Of a DNA stretch of 64,000 nt, positions 31,510 through 40,514 are shown piece after piece. Every line of letters starts with the position of its first letter. Within the stretch, counting starts at the first letter, position 1. The position numbers and the translations under genes were made by a program. The notes below the pieces were generated by a model that was given only the letters and a program-made list of their open reading frames with translations, was not told where the DNA came from and made no database searches. The stretch comes from Sinorhizobium alkalisoli (GTDB lineage: Bacteria > Pseudomonadota > Alphaproteobacteria > Rhizobiales > Rhizobiaceae), in the NCBI RefSeq assembly GCF_008932245.1, contig NZ_CP034909.1, positions 1,798,001 to 1,862,000 of the forward strand, written 5' to 3'.

Positions 31510-32409
31510 ATGACTCAACTCGTTTCGTCCGATTCCGGCGCTGTCGCGGCAGCCGAGGCCGTGCGCACGCCATGGAGCGAATTCTGGCGTAAATTCCGCA
31601 GGCAGCCGGTGGCGCTCGCAGCGCTCGCCTTCGTAGCGCTGCTTGTGCTTCTCGCCCTGCTGGCGCCGGTGATCGCGCCCTACGATGCGGAGAATTATTT
31701 CGATTACGACCAGATCAATGCCGGCCCGTCATGGTCGCACTGGCTCGGGGTCGATCCGCTTGGGCGTGACGTTTTCAGCCGCATTCTTCTCGGTGCGCGT
31801 ATTTCGCTGGCGACCGGGCTGCTGTCGGTGGCACTCGGCGGGTTGATAGGAACGGTGCTGGGATTGCTCGCCGGCTACTACGAAGGATGGTGGGACCGCA
31901 TCGTCATGAGAATTTCCGACGTGCTGTTCGCGTTTCCCGGCATTCTTCTGGCGCTCGGCGTCGTTGCCATCCTCGGCAGTTCCATGGTCAATGTGGTGGT
32001 CGCTGTCTCGGTCTTCTCCGTGCCGGCCTTTGCGCGCCTGGTACGCGGCAATACGCTCGTGCTGAAGCGAATGACCTATATCGAGGCGGTCAAGAGCATC
32101 GGCGCCTCGGATTGGATCATTCTCGCACGCCACATTCTTCCGGGCGCGATTTCGTCCATCGTCGTTTATTTCACGATGCGGCTCGGCACCTCGATCATCA
32201 CCGCCGCCAGTCTGTCATTCCTCGGCATGGGCGCGCAGCCGCCGACACCCGAGTGGGGCGCCATGCTCAATGATGCGCGCGCCGACGTCGTGAATGCTCC
32301 CCATGTGGCGCTGTTCCCGAGCCTTGCCATCTTCCTGACGGTGCTGGCATTCAACCTGCTCGGCGACGGTCTGCGCGATGCGCTCGACCCCAAGATCGAT
32401 CGCCGATGA
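31510..32409 (+). CDS. peptide ABC transporter permease (DppC type)
   Basis: A 299-residue second permease with an N-terminal OppC-N segment ([18 protein letters not shown]), six helices, the family motif [22 protein letters not shown] and the EAA loop ([19 protein letters not shown]). It ends with [15 protein letters not shown], typical of DppC. Start ATG at 31510 is preceded by GTGAGCCACC. The DmpA-family peptidase gene begins 10 nt downstream. Confidence 0.93.
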   Translation: MTQLVSSDSGAVAAAEAVRTPWSEFWRKFRRQPVALAALAFVALLVLLALLAPVIAPYDAENYFDYDQINAGPSWSHWLGVDPLGRDVFSRILLGARISLATGLLSVALGGLIGTVLGLLAGYYEGWWDRIVMRISDVLFAFPGILLALGVVAILGSSMVNVVVAVSVFSVPAFARLVRGNTLVLKRMTYIEAVKSIGASDWIILARHILPGAISSIVVYFTMRLGTSIITAASLSFLGMGAQPPTPEWGAMLNDARADVVNAPHVALFPSLAIFLTVLAFNLLGDGLRDALDPKIDRR

Positions 32410-32419
32410 AGGTGCTGCG

Positions 32420-33490
32420 GTGAGTGCTCTCCCCGTTGCGCCACATATCGGAACGCTGGTCGCCGGCCCCCGGAATGCAATCACCGATGTGCCCGGCGTC
32501 ACCGTAGGTCATGCGACCCTTGCTCAGGGTCCGATCCAGACCGGTGTGACCGTCGTGCATCCGCACCAGGGGGATCCCTATCGCGACCGCGTTCCAGCCG
32601 CCAGTGCGGTGCTGAACGGGTTCGGCAAGAGCATCGGCCTCGTGCAGGTGCATGAACTGGGCGTGCTGGAAACACCGATCGCCCTCACCAACACTTTTTC
32701 CGTGGCAACCGTTACGCAGGCGCAGATCCGTCAATGCGTGGCCGCCAATCCGCAATGCGGGCGACGCTTGCCGACGGTCAATCCACTCGTCTTCGAATGC
32801 AATGACGGTTATCTGAACGACATACAGGCAATGGCCGTCATGGAGCAGCACTATCTCGATGCCTGCGCCTCCGCCGGTCCTGCCGTTGCCGAGGGTGCGG
32901 TGGGTGCGGGCCGCGGAATGTCGAGTTTCGGCGTCAAGGGCGGTGTCGGCACGGCGTCTCGTCGCGTGACCGTCGCAAGCGGCGCCGAGTTCACCGTCGG
33001 CGCGCTCGTCGTATCGAACTTCGGTAGGCCGGCGCAGCTTATGCTCGCGGGCCGCGCCATCGGCCAGGAGCTTGCGAAAACGCTCGCTGCCGCCTCCGCC
33101 GGCGAATCGGAGAAAGGCTCCATCATTCTTCTCATCGCGACCGACGCTCCGCTCGACGCACGACAGTTGCGCCGGCTCGCGCTGCGCGCGGGGGCAGGCC
33201 TTGCCCGGACCGGCTCGGTTTTTGGTCACGGCAGCGGCGACATCGCGCTCGCTTTTTCCACGGCCTACACGCTGCCGCAGGATCCTGGCCGTCCCATGCC
33301 GGACGTCGCAATGCTGCATGACGCATGGCTCGATCCCTTGTTCCAGGCCGTCGCCGACAGTGTCGAACAGGCCATCATCCATTCGCTGTTGCGCGCCGAA
33401 ACGGTGATCGGCCGAAATGGTCACCGGCGCGCGAGTCTTCTCGAGCTGATGCCCGGCCTCATCCCCCTGTTTTCAGAGAAATCCTCATGA
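32420..33490 (+). CDS. P1-family (S58) aminopeptidase, DmpA type
   Basis: A 356-residue self-processing hydrolase of the DmpA/BapA family, which removes N-terminal residues, including D-Ala amides or beta-amino acids. Typical motifs are ITDVPGVTVGH near residue 21, GMSSFGVKGGVGTASR near 166 and the autocleavage site KG-SIILLIATDAPL with Gly233/Ser234, followed by LARTGSVFGHGSGDIALAF. The GTG at 32420 lies 10 nt after the permease stop; the open extension has no better start. Its stop overlaps the ATG of the M55 peptidase (ATGA). Position behind a peptide importer suggests intracellular digestion of imported unusual peptides. Confidence 0.9.
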   Translation: MSALPVAPHIGTLVAGPRNAITDVPGVTVGHATLAQGPIQTGVTVVHPHQGDPYRDRVPAASAVLNGFGKSIGLVQVHELGVLETPIALTNTFSVATVTQAQIRQCVAANPQCGRRLPTVNPLVFECNDGYLNDIQAMAVMEQHYLDACASAGPAVAEGAVGAGRGMSSFGVKGGVGTASRRVTVASGAEFTVGALVVSNFGRPAQLMLAGRAIGQELAKTLAAASAGESEKGSIILLIATDAPLDARQLRRLALRAGAGLARTGSVFGHGSGDIALAFSTAYTLPQDPGRPMPDVAMLHDAWLDPLFQAVADSVEQAIIHSLLRAETVIGRNGHRRASLLELMPGLIPLFSEKSS

Positions 33491-34305
33491 AGATTCTCAT
33501 TTCCGTCGACATTGAAGGCGTTGCCGGCGTCTATCATCCCGAGCAGACTCGTCCTGGCCATGCCGAATACGAGCGTGCGCGCCTTCTGATGACGCAGGAG
33601 GCCAATGCCGCCGTGGCCGGCGCTTTCGAGGCAGGCGCGACGGACGTTCTGGTCAATGACTCCCATGCCGGTTTTCGCAACATGCCGGCCGATCACCTCG
33701 ATCCGCGCGCCTCGGTCGTTCAGGGCAAGCCGCGTTATCTGGGCATGATGGCGGGCGTTGAAGACGGGGTGGATGCCGTCTGCCTGATCGGCTACCATTC
33801 GCGCGCCCATGGCCGCGGCATTCTCGCACACACCATCAACAGCTTTGCCTTTGCTCGCATCGAATTCAACGGCATCGAACTCGGAGAGGCCGGCATTTAC
33901 GGAGCGCTCGCCGGCGAATGCGATGTCCCTGTCGTCATGGCGTCCGGTGACAATGTTTTCATCGCCGAAAATCGCGAGCTCTTTCCGCAAGCCGTCTTCG
34001 TGGAAACCAAGCGCGCCAGTGGCTGCAACAGCGGCACAAGCCTTTCTCCCGCGCGTGCGTGCCAAGCAATCGGGGAAGGCGTGGTGCAAGCCCTCCGCCA
34101 CCCGAAGTTGGCGCCGCCGTTCAGGCTTCCCGGTCCCATTGACGCGCGCATCCGTACCCAAACGCCGGCGCTGGCCGATTTGTTTTGCCAGTGGCCCAGT
34201 CTCGACCGGCTTTCCGGCGATGAGGTCGGTTTCACCGCGCCGACGGTGCAGGCGGCCGTGCGCATCGTCAACTGCCTGTCGGCGATGTCGACCATGCTGC
34301 GGTGA
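33487..34305 (+). CDS. M55-family D-aminopeptidase (DppA type)
   Basis: A 272-residue zinc peptidase related to Bacillus DppA, which releases N-terminal D-residues from short peptides such as D-Ala-D-Ala. The metal-binding residues are recognisable: Asp8 and Glu10 in VDIEGVAG, His60 in NDSHAG, His104 in GYHSRA and Glu134 in ELGEAGI. The ATG at 33487 overlaps the DmpA-type gene stop. The remaining C-terminal half ends normally (VGFTAPTVQAAVRIV). Together with the D-amino-acid transaminase downstream it points to breakdown of D-residue peptides. Confidence 0.92.
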   Translation: MKILISVDIEGVAGVYHPEQTRPGHAEYERARLLMTQEANAAVAGAFEAGATDVLVNDSHAGFRNMPADHLDPRASVVQGKPRYLGMMAGVEDGVDAVCLIGYHSRAHGRGILAHTINSFAFARIEFNGIELGEAGIYGALAGECDVPVVMASGDNVFIAENRELFPQAVFVETKRASGCNSGTSLSPARACQAIGEGVVQALRHPKLAPPFRLPGPIDARIRTQTPALADLFCQWPSLDRLSGDEVGFTAPTVQAAVRIVNCLSAMSTMLR

Positions 34306-34410
34306 CGGCGGATGCCGACAATCCCGTGAGCGCCGACAGGAGCCTGCCTGGTCCCGAGGCGTATACTTTTCCAGAATCACCTTTCACCGGCAAAGAAGAA
34401 AGTCTGCCCC

Positions 34411-35271
34411 ATGACAGCTGCATCTGAGACCCGCATGGTTTATGTCAGCGGAGCGTTCCTTCCCATCGAGGAAGCCTCCATTCCCGTTATGGACCGGGGC
34501 TTTCTCTTCGGCGATGGCATCTATGAGGTTACAGCAGTGATCGCGGGTCGCCTCGTCGACAATGAGGCACATCTCCAGCGGCTCGACCGTTCCTTACGCG
34601 AGATCGATATTCCCAATCCACATTCATTGGGGACCTGGACGGCAATCCAGAAGGAGTTGGTTGCGCTGAACGGCCTTACCGAAGGATTGATCTATATTGA
34701 GGTGACGCGTGGTGTCTCCGAGCGCGATTTCCTCAGCCCAGCCGATTTGAAGCCGACCGTGGTCATTTTCACGCAGGCAAAACCGGTACGCACCAACGCC
34801 ACCCTGGCCAAGGGCGCTCAAGTGATCACTTTGCCGGATCTGCGCTGGGCACGGCGGGATATCAAGTCGACTTCACTGCTGGCGCAGGTGCTGGCGAAAC
34901 GCTCCGCCGCTGCCGCGGGCGTCAGTGAGGCGTGGATGGTGGAAGACGGCATGATCACAGAGGGGGCCTCGTCAACCGCCTTCGTCATTACGCCAGCCGG
35001 CGAAATCATCACGCGGCCGCTCTCCCATGCGGTGCTGCCAGGGGTCACCCGTCGCGCGATACTCCGTCTGCTGGAAGAGAGGGAGCTGACATTCGTCGAG
35101 CGGCCCTTCAGCGTGGAAGAAGCGCTGAAGGCGCGCGAGGCGTTCTTCACGAGCGCGTCCACCATCGTCATGCCGGTGGTCACCATTGATGGCCACCCAA
35201 TCGGCGACGGTACCCCCGGGCCCCTGGCTATGCAGTTGCGCGATCTCTATATCGAGGCCGCCCTCGATTAG
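34411..35271 (+). CDS. D-amino-acid transaminase-like class IV aminotransferase
   Basis: A 286-residue PLP enzyme of fold type IV. Motifs include MDRGFLFGDGIYEV near residue 27, the PLP lysine Lys152 in RRDIKSTSLL, Glu of the VEDGMITEGASS segment near 184 and LPGVTRRAILRLL near 210. It probably moves the amino group of D-amino acids to 2-oxoglutarate. The position where D-transaminases often have R-x-H reads RDF (residues 105-107), so substrate preference may differ. The start is 105 nt after the M55 peptidase stop. It is the last gene of the operon, and a large hairpin follows at 35316-35387. Confidence 0.85.
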   Translation: MTAASETRMVYVSGAFLPIEEASIPVMDRGFLFGDGIYEVTAVIAGRLVDNEAHLQRLDRSLREIDIPNPHSLGTWTAIQKELVALNGLTEGLIYIEVTRGVSERDFLSPADLKPTVVIFTQAKPVRTNATLAKGAQVITLPDLRWARRDIKSTSLLAQVLAKRSAAAAGVSEAWMVEDGMITEGASSTAFVITPAGEIITRPLSHAVLPGVTRRAILRLLEERELTFVERPFSVEEALKAREAFFTSASTIVMPVVTIDGHPIGDGTPGPLAMQLRDLYIEAALD

Positions 35272-35315
35272 AGCCTTTCCGGGCTAAATGGAAACATTCT
35301 GCCGGAGCAGGTTTT

Positions 35316-35387
35316 CGTCAGGGCAGAGGCGATCGCCGCAGGTCGTACCCGGAGGTACGGCCGAGGCGATCGCCTCCGATCCTGACG
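35316..35387. repeat. long imperfect palindrome after the peptide operon
   Basis: CGTCAGG (35316-35322) pairs with CCTGACG (35381-35387), AGGCGATCG pairs with CGATCGCCT, and CGTACC pairs with GGTACG at the tip. The result is a 72-nt hairpin, longer than usual intrinsic terminators and not followed by a T-run. It is probably a palindromic repeat of the rhizobial intergenic type that ends the operon or protects its mRNA. Confidence 0.6.
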
Positions 35388-35490
35388 GAAGCTGGGCATG
35401 ATGATCCCGCCGGAGAGGCTCGAGGCTCTCAAGCCAGCGGGCTGCTGCTGGAGGCCACACGAGACAAGCTGCTTGCGTTGCTCCGTAATG

Positions 35491-36018
35491 TTACATGAGC
35501 CGCTTGGTCATCCGCAGGAGAGGCACAGTCACGCCGCCCCGACCATCGACTAATCGCTCGACGGGAATGTAGCCGCAAGCCCGATATAGCGGTTCGCCGG
35601 CCATCGTGCCCATCAGCTCGGCTCGTTTGAAGCCCTCATTGCGCGCGGCCTGCTCGCAAAGCGCAAGGATTATCCTCCCCACACCGCGGCGGGCATAGGC
35701 CGGATGCGTATACATGGCACGCACCCGCGCCGGATCATACACGGGATCGAGCAATGCGGCGTCACGTCCGGTAGTTGCGTCGCTGCCGTACAGCGTTGCT
35801 CTGCGGCTCCAGCCGCCGCACCCTGCGATCGTACTATCCAGCAGGATCACGAAGTAAGTCCCATCATCTATCAGTTGTGTGTCGAGCCCCATGATTTGGC
35901 GGCTCGACTCGATCTGCGCTTCGGTGAGAAAGGGTCTCTGGAGTTCCGATATTGCCGCGTCGATCAGCGCTGCAAGGATCCCCAGGTCAGCGCGGGTCGC
36001 GTTTCTGTGCTCCAACAT
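35491..36018 (-). CDS. GNAT-family N-acetyltransferase
   Basis: A protein of 175 residues (179 if it starts at the ATG at 36030) with one acetyltransferase domain. The acetyl-CoA pocket is formed by PAYARRGVGRIILALCEQAA near residues 110-130, and the C-terminal ELMGTMAGEPLYRACGY completes the fold. The internal ATG at 36018 is preferred because GGAG stands 7 nt upstream. The acceptor is unknown; many such enzymes acetylate amines or small antibiotics. It is convergent with the peptide operon and stands next to an AOC-barrel-like gene on the same strand. Confidence 0.82.
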   Translation of the reverse strand: MLEHRNATRADLGILAALIDAAISELQRPFLTEAQIESSRQIMGLDTQLIDDGTYFVILLDSTIAGCGGWSRRATLYGSDATTGRDAALLDPVYDPARVRAMYTHPAYARRGVGRIILALCEQAARNEGFKRAELMGTMAGEPLYRACGYIPVERLVDGRGGVTVPLLRMTKRLM

Positions 36019-36048
36019 AATCGTCTCCATGAACCTTCGTGCATCATA

Positions 36049-36663
36049 CTAGCGATAGTCGCTACGCGACGGTTCTGCATCGGCGCCGGCGAGGGTAGGC
36101 GCAGCGACGTCCCCCGCACTCTGCGCGGCCTGCCCGGCAAACCGCATCTGCAACCGCACGCCGTAGCCGTCGCTCATGCCGAGCAGTGTTTGGCTGATCT
36201 CGACCGGGGCTCGGGCGTAATCGCCGGTACCGCCTGTCACGGCGCGGACGACCTCAACACCCGTTTCCGCCAGTTCGGGGCCTTGGGTGATGAGAATATC
36301 GCCGTCCTTGAAGACAATGACCTGGCGCGTGATGACGACGGTTCCGGTCTCGGTGCGGAAGCCGTTGCCTACGTAGTAGCCGTCGCAGGTCCAGGTTCCG
36401 ATCACCTTGTCCGGAAAGGCTGGGCTGCCGTCCTTGAGCGTACCCTCGATCCCGCCGTCGAGGGTACCGGTGGGATAGACGTAACCCTGGGTGACGAAGG
36501 CGTTGCCGTAGGCGGGCATCCCGTCCTCGAATACGGGGGCCTCGTCATAAACGAAGCGGCTGAGATCCTCAGCCACGTCGAAGGCCGGGAGCGCGCCGTC
36601 CGCCATTGCGACCATCGGGATCACCGCGGCGAAAGCAGCGAGTACAAAACGAGTCGATTTCAC
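36049..36663 (-). CDS. secreted protein with allene-oxide-cyclase/dirigent-like barrel
   Basis: A protein of 204 residues beginning at the GTG at 36663 (VKSTRFVLAAFAAVIPMVAMADG), which gives a normal signal peptide; the open extension to 36840 has no convincing start. The mature part is rich in beta strands and has RAVTGGTGDYARAPVEI near residue 148, a motif typical of AOC-barrel and dirigent-like proteins. A function is not known for most bacterial members. It is likely periplasmic or secreted. The TTC38-like TPR gene ends upstream of it on the same strand. The identification is by motif and predicted fold only. Confidence 0.6.
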   Translation of the reverse strand: MKSTRFVLAAFAAVIPMVAMADGALPAFDVAEDLSRFVYDEAPVFEDGMPAYGNAFVTQGYVYPTGTLDGGIEGTLKDGSPAFPDKVIGTWTCDGYYVGNGFRTETGTVVITRQVIVFKDGDILITQGPELAETGVEVVRAVTGGTGDYARAPVEISQTLLGMSDGYGVRLQMRFAGQAAQSAGDVAAPTLAGADAEPSRSDYR

Positions 36664-36861
36664 GGGTATGTCCTTGCTGTTTGCATGGTGGTGAGGATGC
36701 GTACCAGGCGCGTCTTCCGAAAGGCACGCCTCGGTCCGGCTCGCGGCAGCGGCGGGCCGTATGCTTGGGTTGAACGGCGCGGCAACCGCCGCGCAGAAGT
36801 CTTGGCAGTGATCCGCGTTGTCCACGTGGATCGCCTGCATTTGATGATCATTTCGGTCGAC

Positions 36862-38199
36862 CTAGGCGGCATTCCTGCCCGGTGATGCATTCGCGCCGGC
36901 CCTTGACAGGAAGCTCTTGTTGACCGGGCTGTGCGGCTTCAGCGCCAATCGCTCGTTGCCAATGGCCTCGGCCATCGCCGTCAGGTCACCACGAACGGAA
37001 GCCTCGGCCAGCGTCCAGTCGATGATATCGCGCTGGGCGTGGCTGCCGCCGAAGGAATTGGCGATGAAGCGCGCGCCGTGGAGGAGGTTCGCTGCATTTT
37101 CGTAGTCACCACGCCAGAATGCAGCGAACCCTTCGACCAGCGGCAGAGCGGTGCGGTTGCCCCATCCACCTGCCTCGGATACGTGGGCGCCATTCCGGTA
37201 GGCGTTAGCGATGCGGTCTACCTTGGCAGTACGGCCGGCGCCGAGATAGGCCATCACCGCATGCCAGTCGTTGAATGGATAGGTGCAGCCGTCCACATGA
37301 CTGTCCCAGGCCGTCGCCAGTTCCTGCCAGCGGTGGCCGACATCATGGCCGGAGAGATGAAGTCGCCAGAGAAGTGCGGAGGCATCGACCATGTCGAGCG
37401 CGACCATGCTGCGATCTTGCCGGATCGGCCCATCATAGAGGGCGAGTACCTCGTCGGCCTGGCCGAGGTCGAGATGGCACAGCGAACGGTGCCACCAGTT
37501 GTGGACCTTGAAGAAATTGTCGTCGCCTGACCAATGCGGCTCGCGCGCGATCATCCAGCCAATGCCATCCTCGGCGCGACCCTGCATTTCCATGACATGG
37601 GCGACGGCATGGTGCGCCCAGCAATCGAGCGGCTGAACGTCGACAGCGCGGCGGCCCGCCTCCTCGGCCCGGCCATAGTCGCCGGTTTCCTCAAGACCGA
37701 AGGCATGCATGCCGAGCAGAATCGAGTAGCCAGGTATGTTCGCGGACCATTTTGGCAGCACGCGCGCGATGCGGTCGCGCAGGCTCCGCGCGCTGGCGCG
37801 GTAGAAATCCATCAGATGACCCGACTGGAGAGCGACGATATCGTGGGGGTAGTCCGCGTTGTGGCGATCGAGCACCGTCGCCGCGGCGGTCCACTCCCCC
37901 TCGACCAGCAGGTCGAGGGCAACAACATGCGAGGCCTCGCGCTCGGAGAGCCGCAGCGACTTCACCGTGCCGATGATCGCCTTCGCTTCCTTGGTCGCCT
38001 CCGGCTCGGTCGCGAGGCCGAGTAGATGTGCCTTGAAGATGTGCGCCATGGCAAAGGCGGGCGCTGCCTCGATCGCGCGGTCGAGCAATCCGACGGGATC
38101 ACCGCGATAGATGTTGAAAGCGTCGACGGCCTGGTCGAACAGGCCAGAGACTTCGGATGTCGCTCCGGTCAACACATTGCCTTGCGCATCGGTTATCAT
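36862..38199 (-). CDS. TTC38-like tetratricopeptide repeat protein
   Basis: A 445-residue, mostly alpha-helical protein with helical repeats of TPR type (for example FDQAVDAFNIYRGDPVGLLDRAIE near residue 20, and RAEEAGRRAVDVQPLDCWAHHAVAHVMEMQGRAEDG near 185). Length and motifs such as FFKVHNWWHRSLCHLDLG fit the TTC38 family, whose biochemical role is not known. The ATG at 38199 has AAGGAAAG upstream; the larger frame to 38523 is antisense to the AraC gene start. It is divergent from the AraC-type regulator, so the two are probably a regulator-target pair. Confidence 0.75.
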   Translation of the reverse strand: MITDAQGNVLTGATSEVSGLFDQAVDAFNIYRGDPVGLLDRAIEAAPAFAMAHIFKAHLLGLATEPEATKEAKAIIGTVKSLRLSEREASHVVALDLLVEGEWTAAATVLDRHNADYPHDIVALQSGHLMDFYRASARSLRDRIARVLPKWSANIPGYSILLGMHAFGLEETGDYGRAEEAGRRAVDVQPLDCWAHHAVAHVMEMQGRAEDGIGWMIAREPHWSGDDNFFKVHNWWHRSLCHLDLGQADEVLALYDGPIRQDRSMVALDMVDASALLWRLHLSGHDVGHRWQELATAWDSHVDGCTYPFNDWHAVMAYLGAGRTAKVDRIANAYRNGAHVSEAGGWGNRTALPLVEGFAAFWRGDYENAANLLHGARFIANSFGGSHAQRDIIDWTLAEASVRGDLTAMAEAIGNERLALKPHSPVNKSFLSRAGANASPGRNAA

Positions 38200-38308
38200 G
38201 ATCGATCTTTCCTTTCTCGAGGTGTATACAGTAATCGCGCCTGTCGCCCATCGCAGCAATGCTGTGGCTGTTGGGGCGATCTCGACACCTAAGTAAACCG
38301 TCGCCGTG

Positions 38309-39343
38309 ATGCGGTTAATGAGCGATACGCCGGAACGCTTGACCGATCCGCCGTCTGTGAAAAAAGGGAAGCGTTCGTTGGAGGCTCTGCTGGACCTGCT
38401 GCGGGCGATGCGTCTTACAGGAGGCATCTTCCTCGACGCGAAGTTCAGCGCTCCTTGGAGCGTATCGGCAAAAGTCGCGCCGGAGGACTGCGCCCCCTTC
38501 ACGGTCGCGCCCCGGCACATCATCGCCTATCACTACGTGACGGAAGGGCGCTGCCTGCTGAAGGTTGGAGACGAACGGCCGATTGAGGTCGAGAGTGGCG
38601 AGATTGTCGTCTTGCCGCGCAACGACCGCCACGTCATTGCAAGCGCCATGAACCTTCGTCCCGTCAGCGCCGACCATCTAATCCAGGCCGCGCCCGAAGG
38701 CGGACCGGCGAAGATCGTCCATGGTGGCGGCGGTGAGCGAACGTCCATCTTGTGCGGATTTCTCGGTAACGACCTTGCGCACAACGCGCTCATCGCGCTG
38801 CTGCCGAGCGTGCTCAAGCTCGATGCTACCGATGGCGCTTCAGGCGACTGGATCAAGGGCACCTTCCATTTCGCCGCCAGGGAGCTTGCGGCCGGGCAGG
38901 CCAATTCTCCGATGATTCTGGCAAAACTCGCGGAACTGTTGTTCATGGAGGCGGTTCGTCGCTACCTTGCCTTCCAGCCGACCTCAGCGAATGCATGGGC
39001 TGCCGGCATGCAAGACCAGGTGATCGGCCGTGCACTGGGGCTCCTGCACGGACAGATCGCGCGGCGATGGACGACCGAGGATCTCGCGCGCGAGTTGTCC
39101 GTCTCGCGCTCGGCCTTCGCGGAACGTTTCACGCGCGCCATCGGGGAACCGCCGATGCGCTACCTAGCCCGGCAGAGATTCGAGCAGGCCTCGGCGCAAT
39201 TGAAGGAGACCGCTGACCCGATCGCGCGGATCGCATATGATGTCGGTTACGAGTCCGAAGAGGCATTCAGCCGGGCTTTCAGGCGGGAATACGGCATGCC
39301 CCCCGCGGCATGGCGAAGAGCAAACGCGCTTGCAGGATCGTGA
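38309..39343 (+). CDS. AraC-family transcriptional regulator with cupin sensor
   Basis: A regulator of about 344 residues. The N-terminal cupin-type domain (about residues 30-200; HIIAYHYVTEGRCLLKVG, VVLPRNDRHVIAS) should bind a small ligand, and the C-terminal AraC domain (about 245-340) has two helix-turn-helix units, WTTEDLARELSVSRSAFAERF and ADPIARIAYDVGYESEEAFS. Start is uncertain between a GTG at 38306 and ATGs at 38309 and 38318; none has a strong ribosome binding site. It is divergent from the TTC38-like gene with about 110 nt between them, and likely controls it. Confidence 0.85.
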   Translation: MRLMSDTPERLTDPPSVKKGKRSLEALLDLLRAMRLTGGIFLDAKFSAPWSVSAKVAPEDCAPFTVAPRHIIAYHYVTEGRCLLKVGDERPIEVESGEIVVLPRNDRHVIASAMNLRPVSADHLIQAAPEGGPAKIVHGGGGERTSILCGFLGNDLAHNALIALLPSVLKLDATDGASGDWIKGTFHFAARELAAGQANSPMILAKLAELLFMEAVRRYLAFQPTSANAWAAGMQDQVIGRALGLLHGQIARRWTTEDLARELSVSRSAFAERFTRAIGEPPMRYLARQRFEQASAQLKETADPIARIAYDVGYESEEAFSRAFRREYGMPPAAWRRANALAGS

Positions 39344-39448
39344 TGCCACAGCACTCACCTGCTTTCACGGATGGTCTGCAACGAGTCGATCTTTCATGTT
39401 CATATGAGTGGGATCTGGCCTCATCCGCCGAAACGGCAGACTGGGCAT

Positions 39449-40045
39449 TCAGCGATCATCCACCGCACGAAGCGATTTAATCAGAAGCACCCAGTGCTCT
39501 GTCTCGGTCTCCCAGCCTTCCTTCACACAGGGGACCGTTGCCACTTCTTCGTAGCCAAACCGCTCGTAGAGCCGTCTTGCACCCGCGTTGTTGTCGGCGA
39601 CGATGACACTCATCCGGCGAAGCGCCTCTTCCCGGGCGATTTGCTCGGCAAGCTCGAGTAGTCGCGAGCCAAGCCCCTGCCCTCGGTATTCGGGATAGCA
39701 GGCCAGCACATTGACATACCAGCTTTCGAGGGCCTTGTTTTCCAGTTCTTGAAGCGGCCGGAACAGGGCGGGGAAATCATCGCCGATCGGCGTGGGCTCC
39801 GAGCCGATCGGGTACCCGGTCAGACTCGCCACGGCACCATCTCCAAAGTCCACGACGATGATCTGGCCTTCGCGCGCCTTTTCACCTTGCCGGGCGCGGC
39901 CAATCTCCCAAGGGTCTTGACCGTTCTTTGCAAGTCCCTGCCAAATGTAGAGCGGCAAACCCTCGCCGGCGAAGTTGACGAGATCGGCCAGCGCCCCTGC
40001 ATCTGCTTCGCTTGCGAACCGTAGCGGTGACTCGAGCCGGATCAT
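39449..40045 (-). CDS. GNAT-family N-acetyltransferase
   Basis: A 198-residue acetyltransferase. The acetyl-CoA binding segment is YPEYRGQGLGSRLLELAEQI near residues 125-145, followed by MSVIVADNNAGARRLYERFGY, a classical GNAT end. The N-terminal LYIWQGLAKNGQDPWEIG suits a particular subfamily often seen in Rhizobiaceae. The ATG at 40045 is favoured over that at 40051 because GGAGG lies at better spacing. The acceptor is unknown. It stands alone, with repeats upstream. Confidence 0.82.
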   Translation of the reverse strand: MIRLESPLRFASEADAGALADLVNFAGEGLPLYIWQGLAKNGQDPWEIGRARQGEKAREGQIIVVDFGDGAVASLTGYPIGSEPTPIGDDFPALFRPLQELENKALESWYVNVLACYPEYRGQGLGSRLLELAEQIAREEALRRMSVIVADNNAGARRLYERFGYEEVATVPCVKEGWETETEHWVLLIKSLRAVDDR

Positions 40046-40168
40046 TTGCATCCTCCGGAGAATGTGGGGCGGAGATCTGTTATAAGGCGTTTTTCGAATG
40101 ACGTCAGGTAATCTTCAAGCTCCTTGATCCCACGGCATTTCCTCTGGTCTTCGCCCGATTTCGATCAT

Positions 40169-40272
40169 TAGAGCATGATCCGACCGGAGTGAACGAGGAT
40201 CGATAAGATCATGCCTCAGAAAAAAGCGTTTAGAGCGCCGATCTGATTCAGTCAGATCGAAACGCGCTCTAA
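40169..40272. repeat. two-hairpin palindromic intergenic repeat (TAGAGCATGATC type)
   Basis: GCATGATC (40173-40180) pairs with GATCATGC (40207-40214), and TTAGAGCG (40229-40237 region) pairs with CGCTCTAA (40264-40271). The arrangement is the typical rhizobial ~100-bp repeat starting TAGAGCATGATCCG. It lies upstream of the GNAT gene in the 469-bp gap that also holds the repeat at 40386; the rest of the gap shows nothing. Confidence 0.65.
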
Positions 40273-40385
40273 TGGACTGAGAGATAGCTGGGCGTGACAG
40301 ATGCGGAGCAGGATCGTTGTAACATCGGAATCTATATAGCTGTGGAGAACCCCTCCGCAGCGCAACGTATGGACAGTCGGCTTCT

Positions 40386-40484
40386 AGCGCATCGGCCCGA
40401 AAATCGTATCCGATTTTCGGAAAGCTCGATGCGTAGATTCTAAGAGTTACAGCGACCTTTGCGCGTCTGAAAAGACGCGCGGCA
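40386..40484. repeat. RIME-type mosaic repeat, AGCGCATCGG variant
   Basis: Left module AGCGCATCGGCCCGAAAATCG...CGATTTTCGG...CTCGATGCG forms a hairpin unlike the GCATGTCT module. The right module AGTTACAGCGACCTTTGCGCGTCTGAAAAGACGCGCGG is shared with the other copies. The closest relative is at 62860-62974. It ends 31 bp before the 3' end of the toxin-like gene. Confidence 0.75.
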
Positions 40485-40514
40485 GGTAAGGCGGAAATCT
40501 CGCTGAGGTGAAGG

